Assembly (NCBI GenBank): GCA_038503035.1
Contig: JAVSML010021650.1
Coordinates: forward strand, 124,001 to 188,000
Length of the DNA stretch: 64,000 bases
DNA from: Crocodylus rhombifer
Taxonomy: Eukaryota > Chordata > Crocodylia > Crocodylidae
Direction of reading: 5' to 3'
Shown piece after piece: positions 12,748 through 24,315 of the stretch (position 1 is its first letter; each line of letters opens with the position of its first letter). Under the pieces are notes generated by a model. That model was not told the DNA's origin and did not search any database. It saw nothing but the letters and a program-made list of their open reading frames with translations. The translations under genes were made by a program, and so were the position numbers.

Positions 12748-13545
12748 AAAGGGCACATGACACCAGGCATCTTGCACCATCAGAGAGGGATTAAGAGGTT
12801 TCCAGGCCCAGGCAAGGGAGAGGTGTCATGTCTATCATGTCTGTTAGGCTGGCTGGTCTCTGCCAGGAGGCTCCCTAGGTCTCTCGCACCTCTGCAGCCA
12901 GGGGAAATCTGTTTGGGTAGGGAGCCAATAACTGGTCCCCAGAGCAGTGGGTTCTCTCTGTGGAGCTCCTCACAGAAATTGGCTTCCTTTGTTCCCAACC
13001 TGCTTGGGAGAGACCTCTGTGACTGAGACCAGGTATCTGGCAGGGCATGTGGGATCAGGTAGTAGGAAGGCCTTCAGTGCTTACTGAGTGGGGAGGAATG
13101 AAGACCATGCTGACTCGCTCCTGGAGGCTGGGGAGAAGTGGGTTGTAAGCTGGTTGGGAAATCCTTTAATTGTTTCCCTTTGACCTGCTGAACCCTTCCA
13201 GCAAGATAAGTCATCACAGCAAAGAATATGACCCTAATAGCTCCCTACTAGAAATTCTCCTCCAGTGTCCACAACTACTGTACCCAGCTCTAAAGAATGC
13301 CTTTTCTGTCCCAGGGGATGCTGGCAGTTAAATCCTTCCCCTGGATCAAGCTCAGTGCTCTCCTTTGGGGAGAGAGATGGCAAGCTGTTCCACAGATCCC
13401 CTCTGCAGTCTCCCTGCTTCATGCAAAGCAGATGAGGCCTTGCAAGGTGATGTCTCCAAGAGTTGCCCTTGCCAGGAGATCTTCCAAACAGATGCATGTG
13501 CTAGGGCTTTTTAAAGAGAAGAGCGCCCTCAGTGGTGCTCAGTGG

Positions 13546-13795
13546 GCGTGTCTACATGTGATGCTTAATGCCCTTTGGACTAATTCTACTGTGCATTAGC
13601 ACAATGGTAAAAACCGTGCCAGTGCACTAATGCGTGGTAGATTAGTCCAGTGGGCATTAAGCATCACACAAAAAGCATTCATCTGCACTAATGCACAGTA
13701 GTGCCAGTTACAGCACATTAAATTAATACCTGTTATTACAGGTATTAAACTTAATGCACCATAATTATGGCACATTAATGAATGTGTAGACATGC
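13546..13795. mobile_element. Palindromic MITE-like element, second family
   Basis: The 250-bp element is bounded by the inverted ends gcgtgtctacatgt and gcatgtctacacat (the latter read on the - strand). An internal inverted repeat pairs 13561-13587 with 13638-13664, sharing atgcttaatgccc and ggactaat. It is AT-rich and rich in the word taatgc. No open frame is present. It is distinct from the family at 12422 and 16545. Confidence 0.75.
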
Positions 13796-16544
13796 ACAGT
13801 GTTTCTCTTTGAGCTGCTGACTGGAATACATCCCCTCTGCCTCTACCATGACTTCCTATCCTTGATTAAAATACATCCTTGGCCAGGCCTCCCAAGGGGC
13901 TCCTTTCTGGATGAGAATGCCGTGTCTTATGGATCTGGATGACTCCTCTGAATGCTGATTAAAATAACCACCTGAGCAGATGAGCATTGCCTCAGATAAG
14001 CATAAGCTATACAGATGATTTTTTGCTGCTGAGATTATTGTGAACAGGGTAACGGATGCTCTGACTGGGGCCTGGGGGAAGGTGGGGGAATGACTACAGA
14101 TGGGTTTGTGACCCTAATGCCACATGACAGTGTTTATACTAGCATGTCAGTCTTGCTTAGTCACTGCCTTTGCTCTGTCACCCTCTTCCTCATGCTCTTC
14201 TCTTGATGGGGGGGCCAGGTAGGTCCTATCATTGTTCCACTCGTTGCCAGGTTCTGCCTTGAGCCCTGGTCCAGGTATTTGTTGCTTGCAGAGATGATGT
14301 TCCTTTCTCTGAGAGTCTTGTACCCTTGCAATTGGATCATTGGCAGAACCAGGCAAGACTGACTACCCTGGCTGTAGCAGAACAGGTGAATTGTCAAACC
14401 GCTCACATGGGCTTGTGCCCTCCTTCCCCTGCGTCAAGGAATCAAAGCATCAGACCATTGGCAGACACCCTTAGCCTGGCAGAGAATGCACTTCAGAAGG
14501 AGGCGCTCTGCCAGCAGCATGGCACTAGAAGTCTATAGCCCCATATGAGGCCCTGGATGCAAGGAGAATTTCAGTAAGCCAGTGATATCTCAGGAGGATA
14601 GGAGCCCTGCCTTGAAGGAGTAGCTCTTTGGATGAGAGCTGCCTTGGAGCCAGCCCTTTGTTTTCAGATGGGAGTGTAGACAAATGGTTTCCCTTCAGCA
14701 GGACAGAAGCTGTAAGTAACGGGTCTGATCCTGTTCCCAGTGGCTCTGTGAAAGAACCTTCTTCTTAGCTATTGAGCAAACAGCCAGCACCTTGTTGGGT
14801 TGATGACTTTGTGGTGAGTCTCCACAGTTCTTACGTGCCTAACTCTGCCAGAAGGAGCCTTTCGGCTGCCTCGCCCAGGACAGGATGATGCCATTTGACC
14901 TTTGGAATGGGGAAAGAGCAGGCAGTCAGTACTGCACATTGCACCCCAGGACAGCAGCTGTGTAACGAGAGTGATCCAAGCGTGAGAACATATTTACACC
15001 TAAGGATGGTGAGTGAGTGGCTGGCAACAAGGAGCTGTTTGCTTTTTGCACTCCAAAGGAGCTGAGCTGATTTGCATCATAATTGGTACTCTTCAGATCT
15101 AAGTCAGAGGTCTGGATTGCTGAAAACTTCCTCCATCCCAGCTTCCTTTACCCTTCTCACATCAAATCTTTCCCAGCTGTGGGAAGTGGGTTTTTTACCA
15201 TTGACTAGATGCATCCTTTGTTTATAGCTGAGCACTTCTAGTTCCCTGTCAGGGCTGGAGGTCACTAGTCCTTGGGGACGTGACAGGAGGAAAAGGAGTA
15301 GACATGAACAGTAGAGACATCAATGCAGGCAAGTGTTCTGCATTCTCCGTGGGTTTGGAGAGGAGAAGCCAAAAGACTTGCTCCCACCTAAAATCAAACT
15401 GGCACAGGCCTTTCTGAGCCTGAGTCACTGTTAGATAGCATGGCCCCCAGCATCCTGCCCTGAGAGAGTGCAGTTGGGTGGTAGGGGGCAGGTTCACCAG
15501 GGAAGGGTGGGGCGTTCCTTGCTAGTGACTGTAGCATGGCTGTCAGGTCTGGGATTGGCAGGTGTTCCTGCTCCCCAGAACTCAGCAGTGGTTGTAGTGC
15601 CGCTGTGGTGTTGGGAGAGTGCATCATTTTTGTCTGTACTGAAGGTTTCCTGATGCTCAAAGCATGAAGGTGGGGATGAGGTGCTGCTTAAGATGCATCG
15701 AGCTCTTGTATTCCTCACTGTGTCTGCTCCTGGGTGCCACATCACGGCATATAGAGAGGCAAGTGTGGAAGATTCAGGCAAAGACCCCTGTGCTGGGCAA
15801 TGAGAGTGTTGGGGGCATGTTGAACTTTGCAGTGAGCTAACACTTTGGTCAGTCCCCTGGGAAACTGTAGCGTGAACTCTAAGTTGGCCCCAAGTAACTA
15901 TCTAGATGTCACAGCCCCTTCCAGACTCCACTTTTTCCCAGTCAGAGGCATCACAAAGCTGACTACTACTGCCTTCTGAAAATTGGCAGATTCTGCATGT
16001 AAGACTCCTGGTACTGGGTAGCAGAGATGGGGGGGGAAATGAGGTAGAGCCCTGGGTGTGGGATTGGAGGCTTGTTGTGGGTAAGGCTAGAATAATGCTG
16101 TCATGTCATAATATCATGCCATAATATGTGAGCAAAGCACCCAGTTTCCTCAGTATCTAGGTGGAAGTGGGCACCTGTGTGGCAAGCTGGGATGAATGTG
16201 TGTTGGCAGAGCTGTGTGGGGAAGCTAGCAGGACATCCACCTGCTCAGTGCCTGTGTCTGGACAGCTAGAAGCATTTCTCTTTTGTGAGCATCAAGATTA
16301 TCCCCAAATTGAAACTCCCCAAACTCTGTTTTGAAAGTAACAAGATTTCACCTTTCCCAGCCTCACCCTCAGGCCCTCTTGGGAAGGTCTGAGTAGAGAC
16401 TGGGCTGGGAACTTTTTCAGGCTTGTTGATAAGAACATGTGCTGTCTGGCTTGGTTTGAATAATACTCCAGTATTTACATCAGAGGCACAGCTTTAACAA
16501 AGCAGAGACCTGGGGCACGCTGTCACTCCCTGATGTGAACCAGT

Positions 16545-16869
16545 GGGCTCCTATACAGCGCATCAGAGCAGACAGAAATCCAGCACATCGGAACAGACTT
16601 GATTTAATTAACTTGAATTAATGGAGTGTGGAAATTAATGCGCTCCATCAGACTCCAGTGTCATGTGTATCAGTGTCCCCGCGCTGAAAAATGGCAGTGA
16701 GGCACTTTGAAATATAGCTCGTTAAACAAGCATTAGTTTAAAGCGCCCCACTGCCATTTTTTCAATGCAGGGACACTGATACATGTGGCAGTTGGACACT
16801 TTTAATTAGCATGGCTCGCTAATTAAAGCATCCCCCCCCATGCCTCCCAAAGCACGTGTAAAAATGCCC
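16545..16869. mobile_element. Palindromic MITE-like element, copy B
   Basis: This is a second copy of the 12422-12747 family, 3.8 kb away in the same intron. The ends are gggctcctatacagcgc and, read inward from the right, gggcatttttacacgtgc. The central inverted repeat pairs about 16662-16697 with 16750-16785, sharing gtatcagtgtccc and gaaaaatggcagt. The two copies differ at many positions, so they are not a recent duplication. Confidence 0.75.
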
Positions 16870-18092
16870 AATTAGCTTGAGAAACTCCCTGAGACCCTGG
16901 AAACTAGGAGCCTCGCTTCTGAAAGGAGCAGAGTGGTGCTACTCTATCCTGTCACTGTAGCTGTCTCTCATGTCTTGTGCTTTGGAGGAATTTTATAGGG
17001 AATATAAAAAGGCTTTAAATAGATGCAAAGGAAAAACATATCCAGATGGTTCTGTTTAAACACAGGCTGATTTGGGAACATGGGTGAATTTGCCAGATAC
17101 CTTGTGTGAGTGGGTCATGGTCCCTCAGCAGCGCTTGTGGTAATAGGGAAGCAGCAGGACTCTTTGCACTGTTTAGAAGGTTGGAGGTTTAGCCTGGTAT
17201 GTGTTTAGGGGCAGGCAAGGAAGGGATATGAGGGTTCCCCTTTACTCTGCACAGCATAGCTTGATCTTGGCTTGGACTGGGTGGTAGCCTATGGGGGCAG
17301 CAGCAATAACTCAATGGAGAGGTGGTGTCTGCTGCCCTCTCCTGATGAATGGTGGAATAACAGAGATTATAGAGGCTGACATGCCCTATGTGTAATGGCC
17401 TGGCAGCGACTTGCTAGCTAAAAGATTGTATTGAATGTTTCCAGGGAGGTTTCCTGTGGTCAGAGATCAGGCAGGTGAGGTTTCACCCTCAAAGGAAAAT
17501 TCTTAAGTTCGGGAGTGGCTGGAAAGGGGAGCCTTGCATGCAGGTTCTGGCTGAGCCTTCCAGAGTTGGCAGCAGGTTGTAAGCAACTTAGTGTCTGTAG
17601 CTCTCTTCTTCTTGCTCCAAACTGCCTGGCATCTCCCTGACTGGTGGGCAGAGATTTGATCCTGGTTAAAAGCTGACACTTGGCCACTGTCTCAGACTGT
17701 GCACTGCATGTCAGCAAACAAGTAACTCTATGGATGGGAATAGTCCCAGTGCGGATGGTGCTAGCTCAGTCACAGGTCACAGTGTGTTTGTGCAAAGCAC
17801 ATTTATAGTTGTTGGGGTCTGAGGAATTCAGAGAGCCCCCTTCGCCTCAGATTATAATGCCCCCATTAAGAGTGTGGATGGGGGAAAGAAGTAGGCAAGC
17901 AGGCTAATCAATTAAATGCCTAAAGCAGTGGACCCCAGGTCCTGAAGGTAGAGCACTGGGATGGGCAGCGATTGGTCTTGGGGGGAGTGGGTCCCAGGAG
18001 AGTTGTCACAAGGATGCACTCCTGGTGAGAGACATGTGATGGCTTGGGGCCCCTTGGTGCCCTAACTAGCACCATCTCTTCTTTATCCACAG

Positions 18093-18214
18093 CACCGGCA
18101 GCTCCTGAAGGACAGTTTCATGGTGGAGCTGGTTGAGGGGGCTCGGAAGCTGCGCCACGTCTTTCTTTTCACTGACCTGTTCCTGTGTGCCAAGCTCAAG
18201 AAGCAGATTGGAGG
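18093..18214 (+). CDS. BCR: BCR exon 9: start of PH domain
   Basis: These 122 bp encode 40 residues plus two bases. The segment begins [20 protein letters not shown] and continues [20 protein letters not shown]. It forms the first strands of the pleckstrin-homology domain, which supports the DH domain and membrane association in Dbl proteins. FLFTDLFLC is the typical PH beta-strand motif. The last two bases GG join G of exon 10 to make glycine. The donor is [19 protein letters not shown] differs slightly from the human LLLCTKLKKQSGG as I recall it. Confidence 0.97.
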
Positions 18215-19070
18215 GTGAGATGTCCCATGCTGGGCCCTGTGCTTGGCACCCTACAGTCAGCCAAGTGCTGGGCAGGACAGAAACCTGGTCCAGCGAGAGC
18301 AAGCTGGGTTTGTGTGAACAAACTGAGCAAGGATGCTACATGTACAAGGAGCAGCCAGATAGTGCCTGCAGCAGCATAAATCTACCCTCCAGGACAGGTC
18401 CTGTCACGTGAGGAGTTGAACACTGCAGCCTGCTAAAGAGTGGGCTTGTTGACCTTGGAGTGTGGGCCAAATGCCCTTAGGCTCCTTCTCATAATACCCC
18501 TTGCCATAGTACTTCACTTTCAGTTGCATGATGCCCTTACATAATGGTGGCCTCTATCTCCCTTTTGGTGGCTAGACCACATAGTCCTTTCTGAGTCTGC
18601 CTCAGCCTTTGAGCCAGTAGGGTTGGGTTTTCTGCCCTGCTCAGTAGAGGCTCACAGTTTCATTGATCCAGAGATCCTGGGTTCATTTCCCTCAAGCCAA
18701 TGTGTCACCCAGTGGCATAGCATTGTATCATCAGCTGTCACATAGAAAGCTGCCAGTTCTGCCTCCGAGAGGGGGTTGTTTAAAGAGATCACAGTGTTCA
18801 GAAAAAAACATCGCTATCCTCCAGGGCCAGAGGCAGCAGGCTTGCAGTATTGGAGGGCACCATGCTAATCATTGAATTGAAATGGGAATGACTCTTTCCA
18901 AGCTCTATTGCTGAGGAGCAGCCCCAGCCACACTGTGCTTCTGTGGTAGGGATCAGAATGAGCTACAGCTGTTGACACCGCCCTACGACCTGCAGAGCTG
19001 AACTAAGGGGAACAAGCCAGGATCTGAGGGAGCATAAATGTCTTAAAGTTGTGTCCCCTTTCCCTTCCAG
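18215..19070 (+). other. BCR: BCR intron 9, no gene seen
   Basis: This 856-bp intron ends in a C/T-rich tract and ccttccag. No repeat or extra exon was recognised. Confidence 0.8.
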
Positions 19071-19239
19071 GAAAAGCCAGCAGTATGATTGTAAATGGTA
19101 CATTCCGCTCACAGACCTCAGCTTCCAGACAGTGGATGAGGCTGAGGCTGTGCCTAACATCCCGCTCGTGCCTGATGAGGAGCTGGACGCCATGAAGATC
19201 AAGATATCCCAGATCAAGAATGACATCCAGCGGGAAAAG
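19071..19239 (+). CDS. BCR: BCR exon 10: PH domain
   Basis: These 169 bp complete a glycine and encode 56 residues, starting KSQQYDCKWYIPLTDLSFQ and ending KNDIQREK. CKWYIPLTDLSF is a central PH strand pair. The following acidic stretch VPDEELDAMK leads into the lysine-rich helix KIKISQIKNDIQREK. The donor is GTACTG, the least canonical in the gene here, but the frame requires it: the next exon continues KANKGSK in phase 0. Confidence 0.96.
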
Positions 19240-20669
19240 GTACTGGTGAACAGCAGAACTTTTTCTCCAGCACAGAGCATGTACTGCATCTCAACTGGGA
19301 GACAGGGCACTGCCCTGGGGTGAATGAGTGTGGTTTCCCAGTAGTCCTGCTAAGCCATGCTACTTGAATGAGGTCCCCAAGACAACTAAAGTACTAGTTA
19401 CATGTGTACCTGATATGCGGTTGGCTGTTATGAGGCCAAACTCAGGGTTTATATGCTGAACCCTGAGTGCTGGTGTCCTGTAAGCACATGGGAATGACAA
19501 AGGCTCAGTATCTCCCCGCAGCAGCTGTAGGTTAACTCTTTGCCTTTCATCTCCATGTCCTCTGCTGGTGTTAGGTTTTGGCTATGGTCTAGCTGGAAGC
19601 ATGAACTGAGAGGAGCATTGTGTGGCTCTTACAGTTTTGGTTGTAAACAGAGAAGAATTTTTGCTACGTCCGTACCAGCTTTTAAGGTGTACTTGGGACC
19701 TAGCTGATCCCAGAGCAGGAGGAGGTGTCCAGAGAAATTAATCAAATGTTTTAGCTGCCCACAGTCCACTATGGGCCTCTGTGTTTCTAAACATTGGCCT
19801 TTCCTCATTTGCTAGGTCTGGGTTTTCTCAAAGATGGTAGAATTCAAGTTAGCCTATTGTGAGAACAGCCAAGATGCGACTGCTGAGACCCTGCCCAGTG
19901 ACCAGCAAAGTGCACGGACCTTCACTTGCACCTTTTGCCCCCAGTTACAAATGGGATTTCTACCCCGTGGTCCCTGGTAGCTCTCTGAGGGTTACCTAGG
20001 AAGAATGGTGTGGTATGAAATCACCTGTGGAAAAAGTCTTTTTGCTGTCTCAACTGCTAAGTCACAGTTTACAGGTGTCTCCTAGATGCAAAAGGGTCAA
20101 ACAATGTCATAGTTGAATTCCAGGATCTAGGGTTTGTCCAAGGAAAAACTTGGTGGCGTGTGACTTCAGAAAACAGGTTCATAGGGATGGGGAAAGGACC
20201 ACGGGCTGCTGTCTCTACAAAGAATGCTGTCTCCGGGATGCTGTTTTATCTGTGTGCTCCCTAAGTAAAGATGCTCTTGAAAGTACCCTTTGTGCTGTGC
20301 TGTGCTGTGCTGTGCTGTGCTGTGCTGTGGCAGCTGCAGCCACTCTGGACTGGAACCTACATTGTTCTGCCTGGGTTGGTGAATGGCTTCCCCTGCCGAG
20401 TGCCTTGGTCTGCAAGGGCTGTTCACATTAGCTGCAAGTGGGACTCAGGGCTAGAGCATGAAGTACATTTATTGACTGAACTTATAATTCGCACTTCCCT
20501 GAGTGGGGTAGGGCCCTACCTGCTCTGCTGGCAGGCCCTCTGTTGCCTGGGGTAGGGCTGTGCCTCCTCATAGAGGGCAGGGGCAAATCCATCTAAAAGC
20601 TGAGCCTAGTCTTATTCTCTGTGTTGGTGCTGGAGTGTGACCTTCATGTTGTCTCTTTCTCTTCTCCAG
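19240..20669 (+). other. BCR: BCR intron 10 with TGTGC repeat
   Basis: This 1430-bp intron contains a pentanucleotide run at 20291-20330. Nothing else was recognised. It ends in tctccag. Confidence 0.8.
20291..20330. repeat. (TGTGC)n pentanucleotide microsatellite
   Basis: Seven perfect TGTGC units are followed by an eighth imperfect unit (TGTGG) in intron 10. The tract creates artificial open frames on both strands, which are not genes. Confidence 0.97.
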
Positions 20670-20789
20670 AAGGCAAATAAGGGCAGCAAAGTCATTGAGA
20701 GGTTGAAAAAGAAGCTCTCTGAGCAGGAGTCTCTGCTGCTGCTGATGTCCCCCAACATGGCTTTCCGGGTGCACAACCGCAATGGCAAG
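20670..20789 (+). CDS. BCR: BCR exon 11: PH domain insert and strand
   Basis: This exon encodes exactly 40 residues in phase 0. The charged helix [20 protein letters not shown], with strong alternating lysines, is followed by [20 protein letters not shown], a hydrophobic PH strand. The acceptor is tctccag and the donor GTAAGT. The basic helix is part of the long loop of the BCR PH domain. Changes from the human version as I recall it are conservative. Confidence 0.97.
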
Positions 20790-21583
20790 GTAAGTAGCTC
20801 CATGCACTTTGCCCAGGCCTCATGTACAGGGTGGTGGATGTGGTGTAAGCAGGCTTGTAACTTCCTCTTTGTGATGCTGTTCTCTGTCCAAAGAAATTAG
20901 ATCGGCTTGAGTGTTGTCCTGCACACTAATGGCTGGCAGCAGGCACAGAGCAGCAGCCTGGGGACATCAGTTAAGTTGGACAGTCTGCATTGCACAAACA
21001 TAATCAGAACCCCCTGCCTCATCCCCTCCCCTGACAGAGTGGAAGTGCCTGTGTTCCTTCACCTGGGGCTCCCCACTCAGTTCCATTACAGCCACCTGCT
21101 TTGGCACTACTGCTGTTAAAGAATCATGGAGCGTCTCCTGTAGCAAATGGGAGAGGGCTATGTTGCTGTTGGTGGCTGACATAGCATCCACATGCACTTG
21201 TCACTGGATCATTACAAGATCCAGCTTGCTGATGTTTGGACCATAGGCATCTTTGATGTCTATCCTCCTAGACCAATGTCAGCCCGCCCCTGCACCGGAG
21301 CACAGCCAGGAGGTGTTGTGGGGAGCACCCAGCTATTACAGCAGCCCAAGTCTCACCTGCCATTTGCAGGGCAGTGCTTTGTGATAGCTTGGACTGAAGT
21401 ACCCCTGGCTGGTTGTGGTGTTACACCGTGCAGGGAGAATACAATGCTGTGATTTCAGTGGATACTAACAGATCAATGATGTGAGGAGCACCAGTGAGAT
21501 GTGACTTTGCCTGGTGGGTGGTGGACCTGCTCTGGGCAAGTCAACCTGATGTGCTCCCCATTTCCCTGACACTCTCTCCACAG
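20790..21583 (+). other. BCR: BCR intron 11, no gene seen
   Basis: This 794-bp intron has no recognised repeat. It ends ctctccacag. Confidence 0.8.
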
Positions 21584-21659
21584 AGTTACACATTCCTCAT
21601 CTCATCAGACTATGAACGTGCTGAGTGGAGAGAAAACATCCGGGAACAACAGAAAAAAT
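21584..21659 (+). CDS. BCR: BCR exon 12: C-terminal helix of PH domain
   Basis: These 76 bp encode SYTFLISSDYERAEWRENIR and then EQQKK plus one base. YTFLISSDYERAEWRENI carries the invariant PH-domain tryptophan in the closing alpha helix (W of AEW). The final T joins GC of exon 13 to give cysteine. The donor is full-consensus GTAAGT. In human BCR this exon (b1) opens the major breakpoint cluster region. Confidence 0.97.
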
Positions 21660-22331
21660 GTAAGTGTCCCTCTGCCAGCTGGAGCCCCTGTCTCAAGGAG
21701 TCACAGAGACTGTCTGGCTGAGTAGCTGCAGCATTTGTGCTCTTCCTCTGCTGGGGGAAGGATAAGGGTTGTCCAAGCCTATCTGAATTCCAGGGAGTTA
21801 GGTGAGGCTGGCTTCCTACCCCAGAGGACCTGTGAGGCCAGCATGGCTGCTTTCTGTCCTTCTGCCCTTTTACTACAGCTGTGACGAGTGGAAGATGGGT
21901 TTGATTGCAGTTCCCAGATCTGACTCTTTGGGAGTTGGGGGCTAAGGAGATCTCTCAGTGGAGTCACCTCTGGCATCAGCCAGCCAGAGCTGGAGTTGTA
22001 TGCTTTTCAGAGCACAGTAAAAGGCCCATTCCTTACCTCTGTCTCTTACCTGAAGAGGAGCGACTCATTTTTTTGGAATGGGGTTGGTTATGGTTGCAAG
22101 GAGGAGTGTCCCTGGTTCCTTTTGTGGTGCCCAGAGGCTTTAATCCTCTGAACATTAAGTCAGTGAGGTACTGCAGATGTGCAGCAGGCTTCTAGAGGTA
22201 TTGATAGGAAGTCAGGGCTTCATCTGTGGTTCCCTTTAGCTACATACATGTTCTGTTGTATTGTTACCAGGCAGTGCCTGAGAAGCCATTTCCTGTGCTG
22301 ATGCCATTGCCTCTCTGAATTTCCTTGGCAG
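21660..22331 (+). other. BCR: BCR intron 12, no gene seen
   Basis: This 672-bp intron lies between e12 and e13. The acceptor is ttggcag. No repeat was recognised. Confidence 0.8.
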
Positions 22332-22436
22332 GCTTTAAAAGCTTCTCACTCACATCAGTGGAGCTCCAGATGTTGACCAACTCATGTGTCAAGCTTCAGA
22401 CTGTCCACAACATTCCCCTTACCATCAATAAAGAAG
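22332..22436 (+). CDS. BCR: BCR exon 13 (b2): PH-C2 linker
   Basis: This exon is 105 bp, the same size as human e13. It completes a cysteine and reads [20 protein letters not shown], then [14 protein letters not shown] plus one base. It leads from the PH domain into the C2 domain. In human disease, e13 is one of the two exons joined to ABL1 in the common p210 fusions (established knowledge). The donor GTAAGT is strong. The match in size, phase and sequence fixes the exon numbering for the window. Confidence 0.98.
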
Positions 22437-24240
22437 GTAAGTGGTTGTCAACAGCTGCTGTTAAAAACAACAAGGTCCTGCCTGCCCTCTTATATTTCCC
22501 TTATCCTTTTCCGGTTTTTTCCTTCAGTAAAAGGCTTTGAGTGAGCCATAAGAGACTGGTGGCCCCAGCAGAGCAATGGCTGGAGACCACCTGTACCCAG
22601 CTTGTATGGTGTAGTCTGAGTGGATAAGAAGGAGCAGGGCTGGGAGGGTGTGGTCCAAGGTCCCACCATTACTGATTTCTGCAGTATAAATAAAGGCTGA
22701 AAAATGCATGCGCTTCTTGTTTTTGCTAGGTTTTGCCCCCATGTGGATGCAGAACCTCTGCCTGTCTCCGCACTATCCTCCACATCTTCCGCTGGCTCTG
22801 GTTAAATTTTCTTTTATTTTGATAATTCTTTCACTTCTCCCATTACTCTTATGCACTCAGTCCTCTTCCCTTTTCCTCCTTGTATCATTCATCCCCTGGC
22901 CAGAGCAGCCACACTCCTCCTTTCTGTAGCAGCAGTTCCTGGTTTTCCAGACTGCAATCTTGCTTTGGGGCTCTAAACCTAATTTCCAGTCTAATTCAAT
23001 GTCTGTGGGGCTCACAACCCCACTTGAGGTTGCAACCCTGAATTTGGGAACTGTCCTAGGACCAGCCTACTGCTTTCTTAGCGGAAGATGTAGCCATGAG
23101 AGTTGCTCCTGGGTGTGTGTGTGTGTTTGTTTTTTTTTAAACTGGCAATTTTAAGATGATCAATTTGGATCTGAGAAAAAGGTGTAAGCTCTGGTGTCCT
23201 CCCTGCAGAGAAGGTAGGCCAGGGGATTTCCAAATGAGTGGGTAAGGGAGGTACAGTCTGTTTTGCTTTGCTCGCTCTCTGCTTGTTGGCTGGAGGCATT
23301 AACAGGAAATTGCTTTTATGCTGATTGAAATGTTTGGCCTGTGCACCTGACTGGAATTTCTATTGCAATAACTGGCATTGCTGCTGCCTGAGCAGCAAAA
23401 ATATCAACTGAAACCAATCTCTGGGGGGCCAGTCGCATGCTTGGAAGCCCCTGTGCTGGTTGCAGTAAGAAGATTGCGGAGAAGCCTGTGCAGCATTAGG
23501 TTTGTAAATTTGAGGCCAGATGTAATTTGTGCAAAGTGCCTCTGTGCACAGTCAGTGGTTCCTCGCAATGCCTGATTGAAGCTACAAGGGGTGCCAACAA
23601 CTCAGGAATCACCCTCCTGTCTGAGACGTTTTACCCAGGGTTGTTGAAAATAACAGTTAAGCTCAGCATTGCTGAAAGGTTACAGACATAAGAGAAATCT
23701 AAAGAGACCAACCTCACTCCCAGCCTTGCCACTGTCGTGGTGTGACTCTGGGTACCCCTTTATTGCCTAGGGCCTGTCTCCCTTCCAGCCCTTGTCTGAT
23801 TTTTCCCTTTTTATATCATGAGCACCAGGGAACAAGGACCATCTCATACTCTGGAAGTACTGGACACAAGCAGACCCTGTTCTCAGGGTAGAGGCCTACA
23901 GTGTTCCATTAGGGTTTGGTTCCATTTGTGAGTTTGGTAGTTCTCTGTATATGGTGTTCCCTGTAGTCAGTCAATTTCCTGCTTTTCACACAGCAACATG
24001 GGAAAGAAAAACATATTTAAACATGGTGAAGTATGATTATACAACTGCCCAATTTGTCAGGAGTGCCCTGGGGCAAAAGCTGTGCATGACATGAATTATA
24101 ACTCCTTATTAAAACATTGCCTCGCTCTCCCCTGCCTGGGACGCATTTATAGATGCTTTGCCATGCACCCATAAATCTCAGTGATGAAAGTCTCATTTCC
24201 AGGCCTTCCTTTAAGCTGTAACCAAACTCTTTTTGCACAG
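22437..24240 (+). other. BCR: BCR intron 13 (M-bcr equivalent)
   Basis: This 1804-bp intron corresponds to the human intron between b2 and b3, where many p210 breakpoints fall. No transposon was recognised here, in contrast to introns 16 and 18. It ends ttttgcacag. Confidence 0.8.
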
Positions 24241-24315
24241 ATGATGAATCCCCTGGGCTCTATGGATTCCTGAACGTGATCGTCCATTCTGCCACAGGAT
24301 TCAAACAGAGTTCGA
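24241..24315 (+). CDS. BCR: BCR exon 14 (b3): start of C2 domain
   Basis: This exon is 75 bp, the same size as human e14. It completes an aspartate and encodes [20 protein letters not shown] then KQSS plus one base. [15 protein letters not shown] is the first C2 beta strand (LNVxVxxAxGL-type). The donor is GTGAGT. Human e14a2 fusions use this exon's donor. The sequence is almost identical to the mammalian form as I recall it, so its in-frame, skippable 75-bp nature is conserved here too. Confidence 0.98.

Larger units (their letters stand above)
8031..18092 (+). other. BCR: BCR intron 8 (10.1 kb), MITE-rich
   Basis: This intron holds three short elements built around inverted repeats (12422-12747, 13546-13795, 16545-16869) and a splice-flanked 20-nt segment at 8374-8393. 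Open frames here are short and unlike any protein I recognise. The acceptor at 18093 is tccacag after a T/C-rich tract. The stretches outside the listed elements are unassigned. Confidence 0.8.

Noticed and set aside
19240..19320. Exon 10 extending past its donor
   Set aside because: The frame stays open for 27 codons, but the next conserved residues (KANKGSK) join precisely at 19239, so this is intronic readthrough.
20150..20555. Cysteine-rich frames around 20.3 kb
   Set aside because: They are produced by the TGTGC pentanucleotide repeat.
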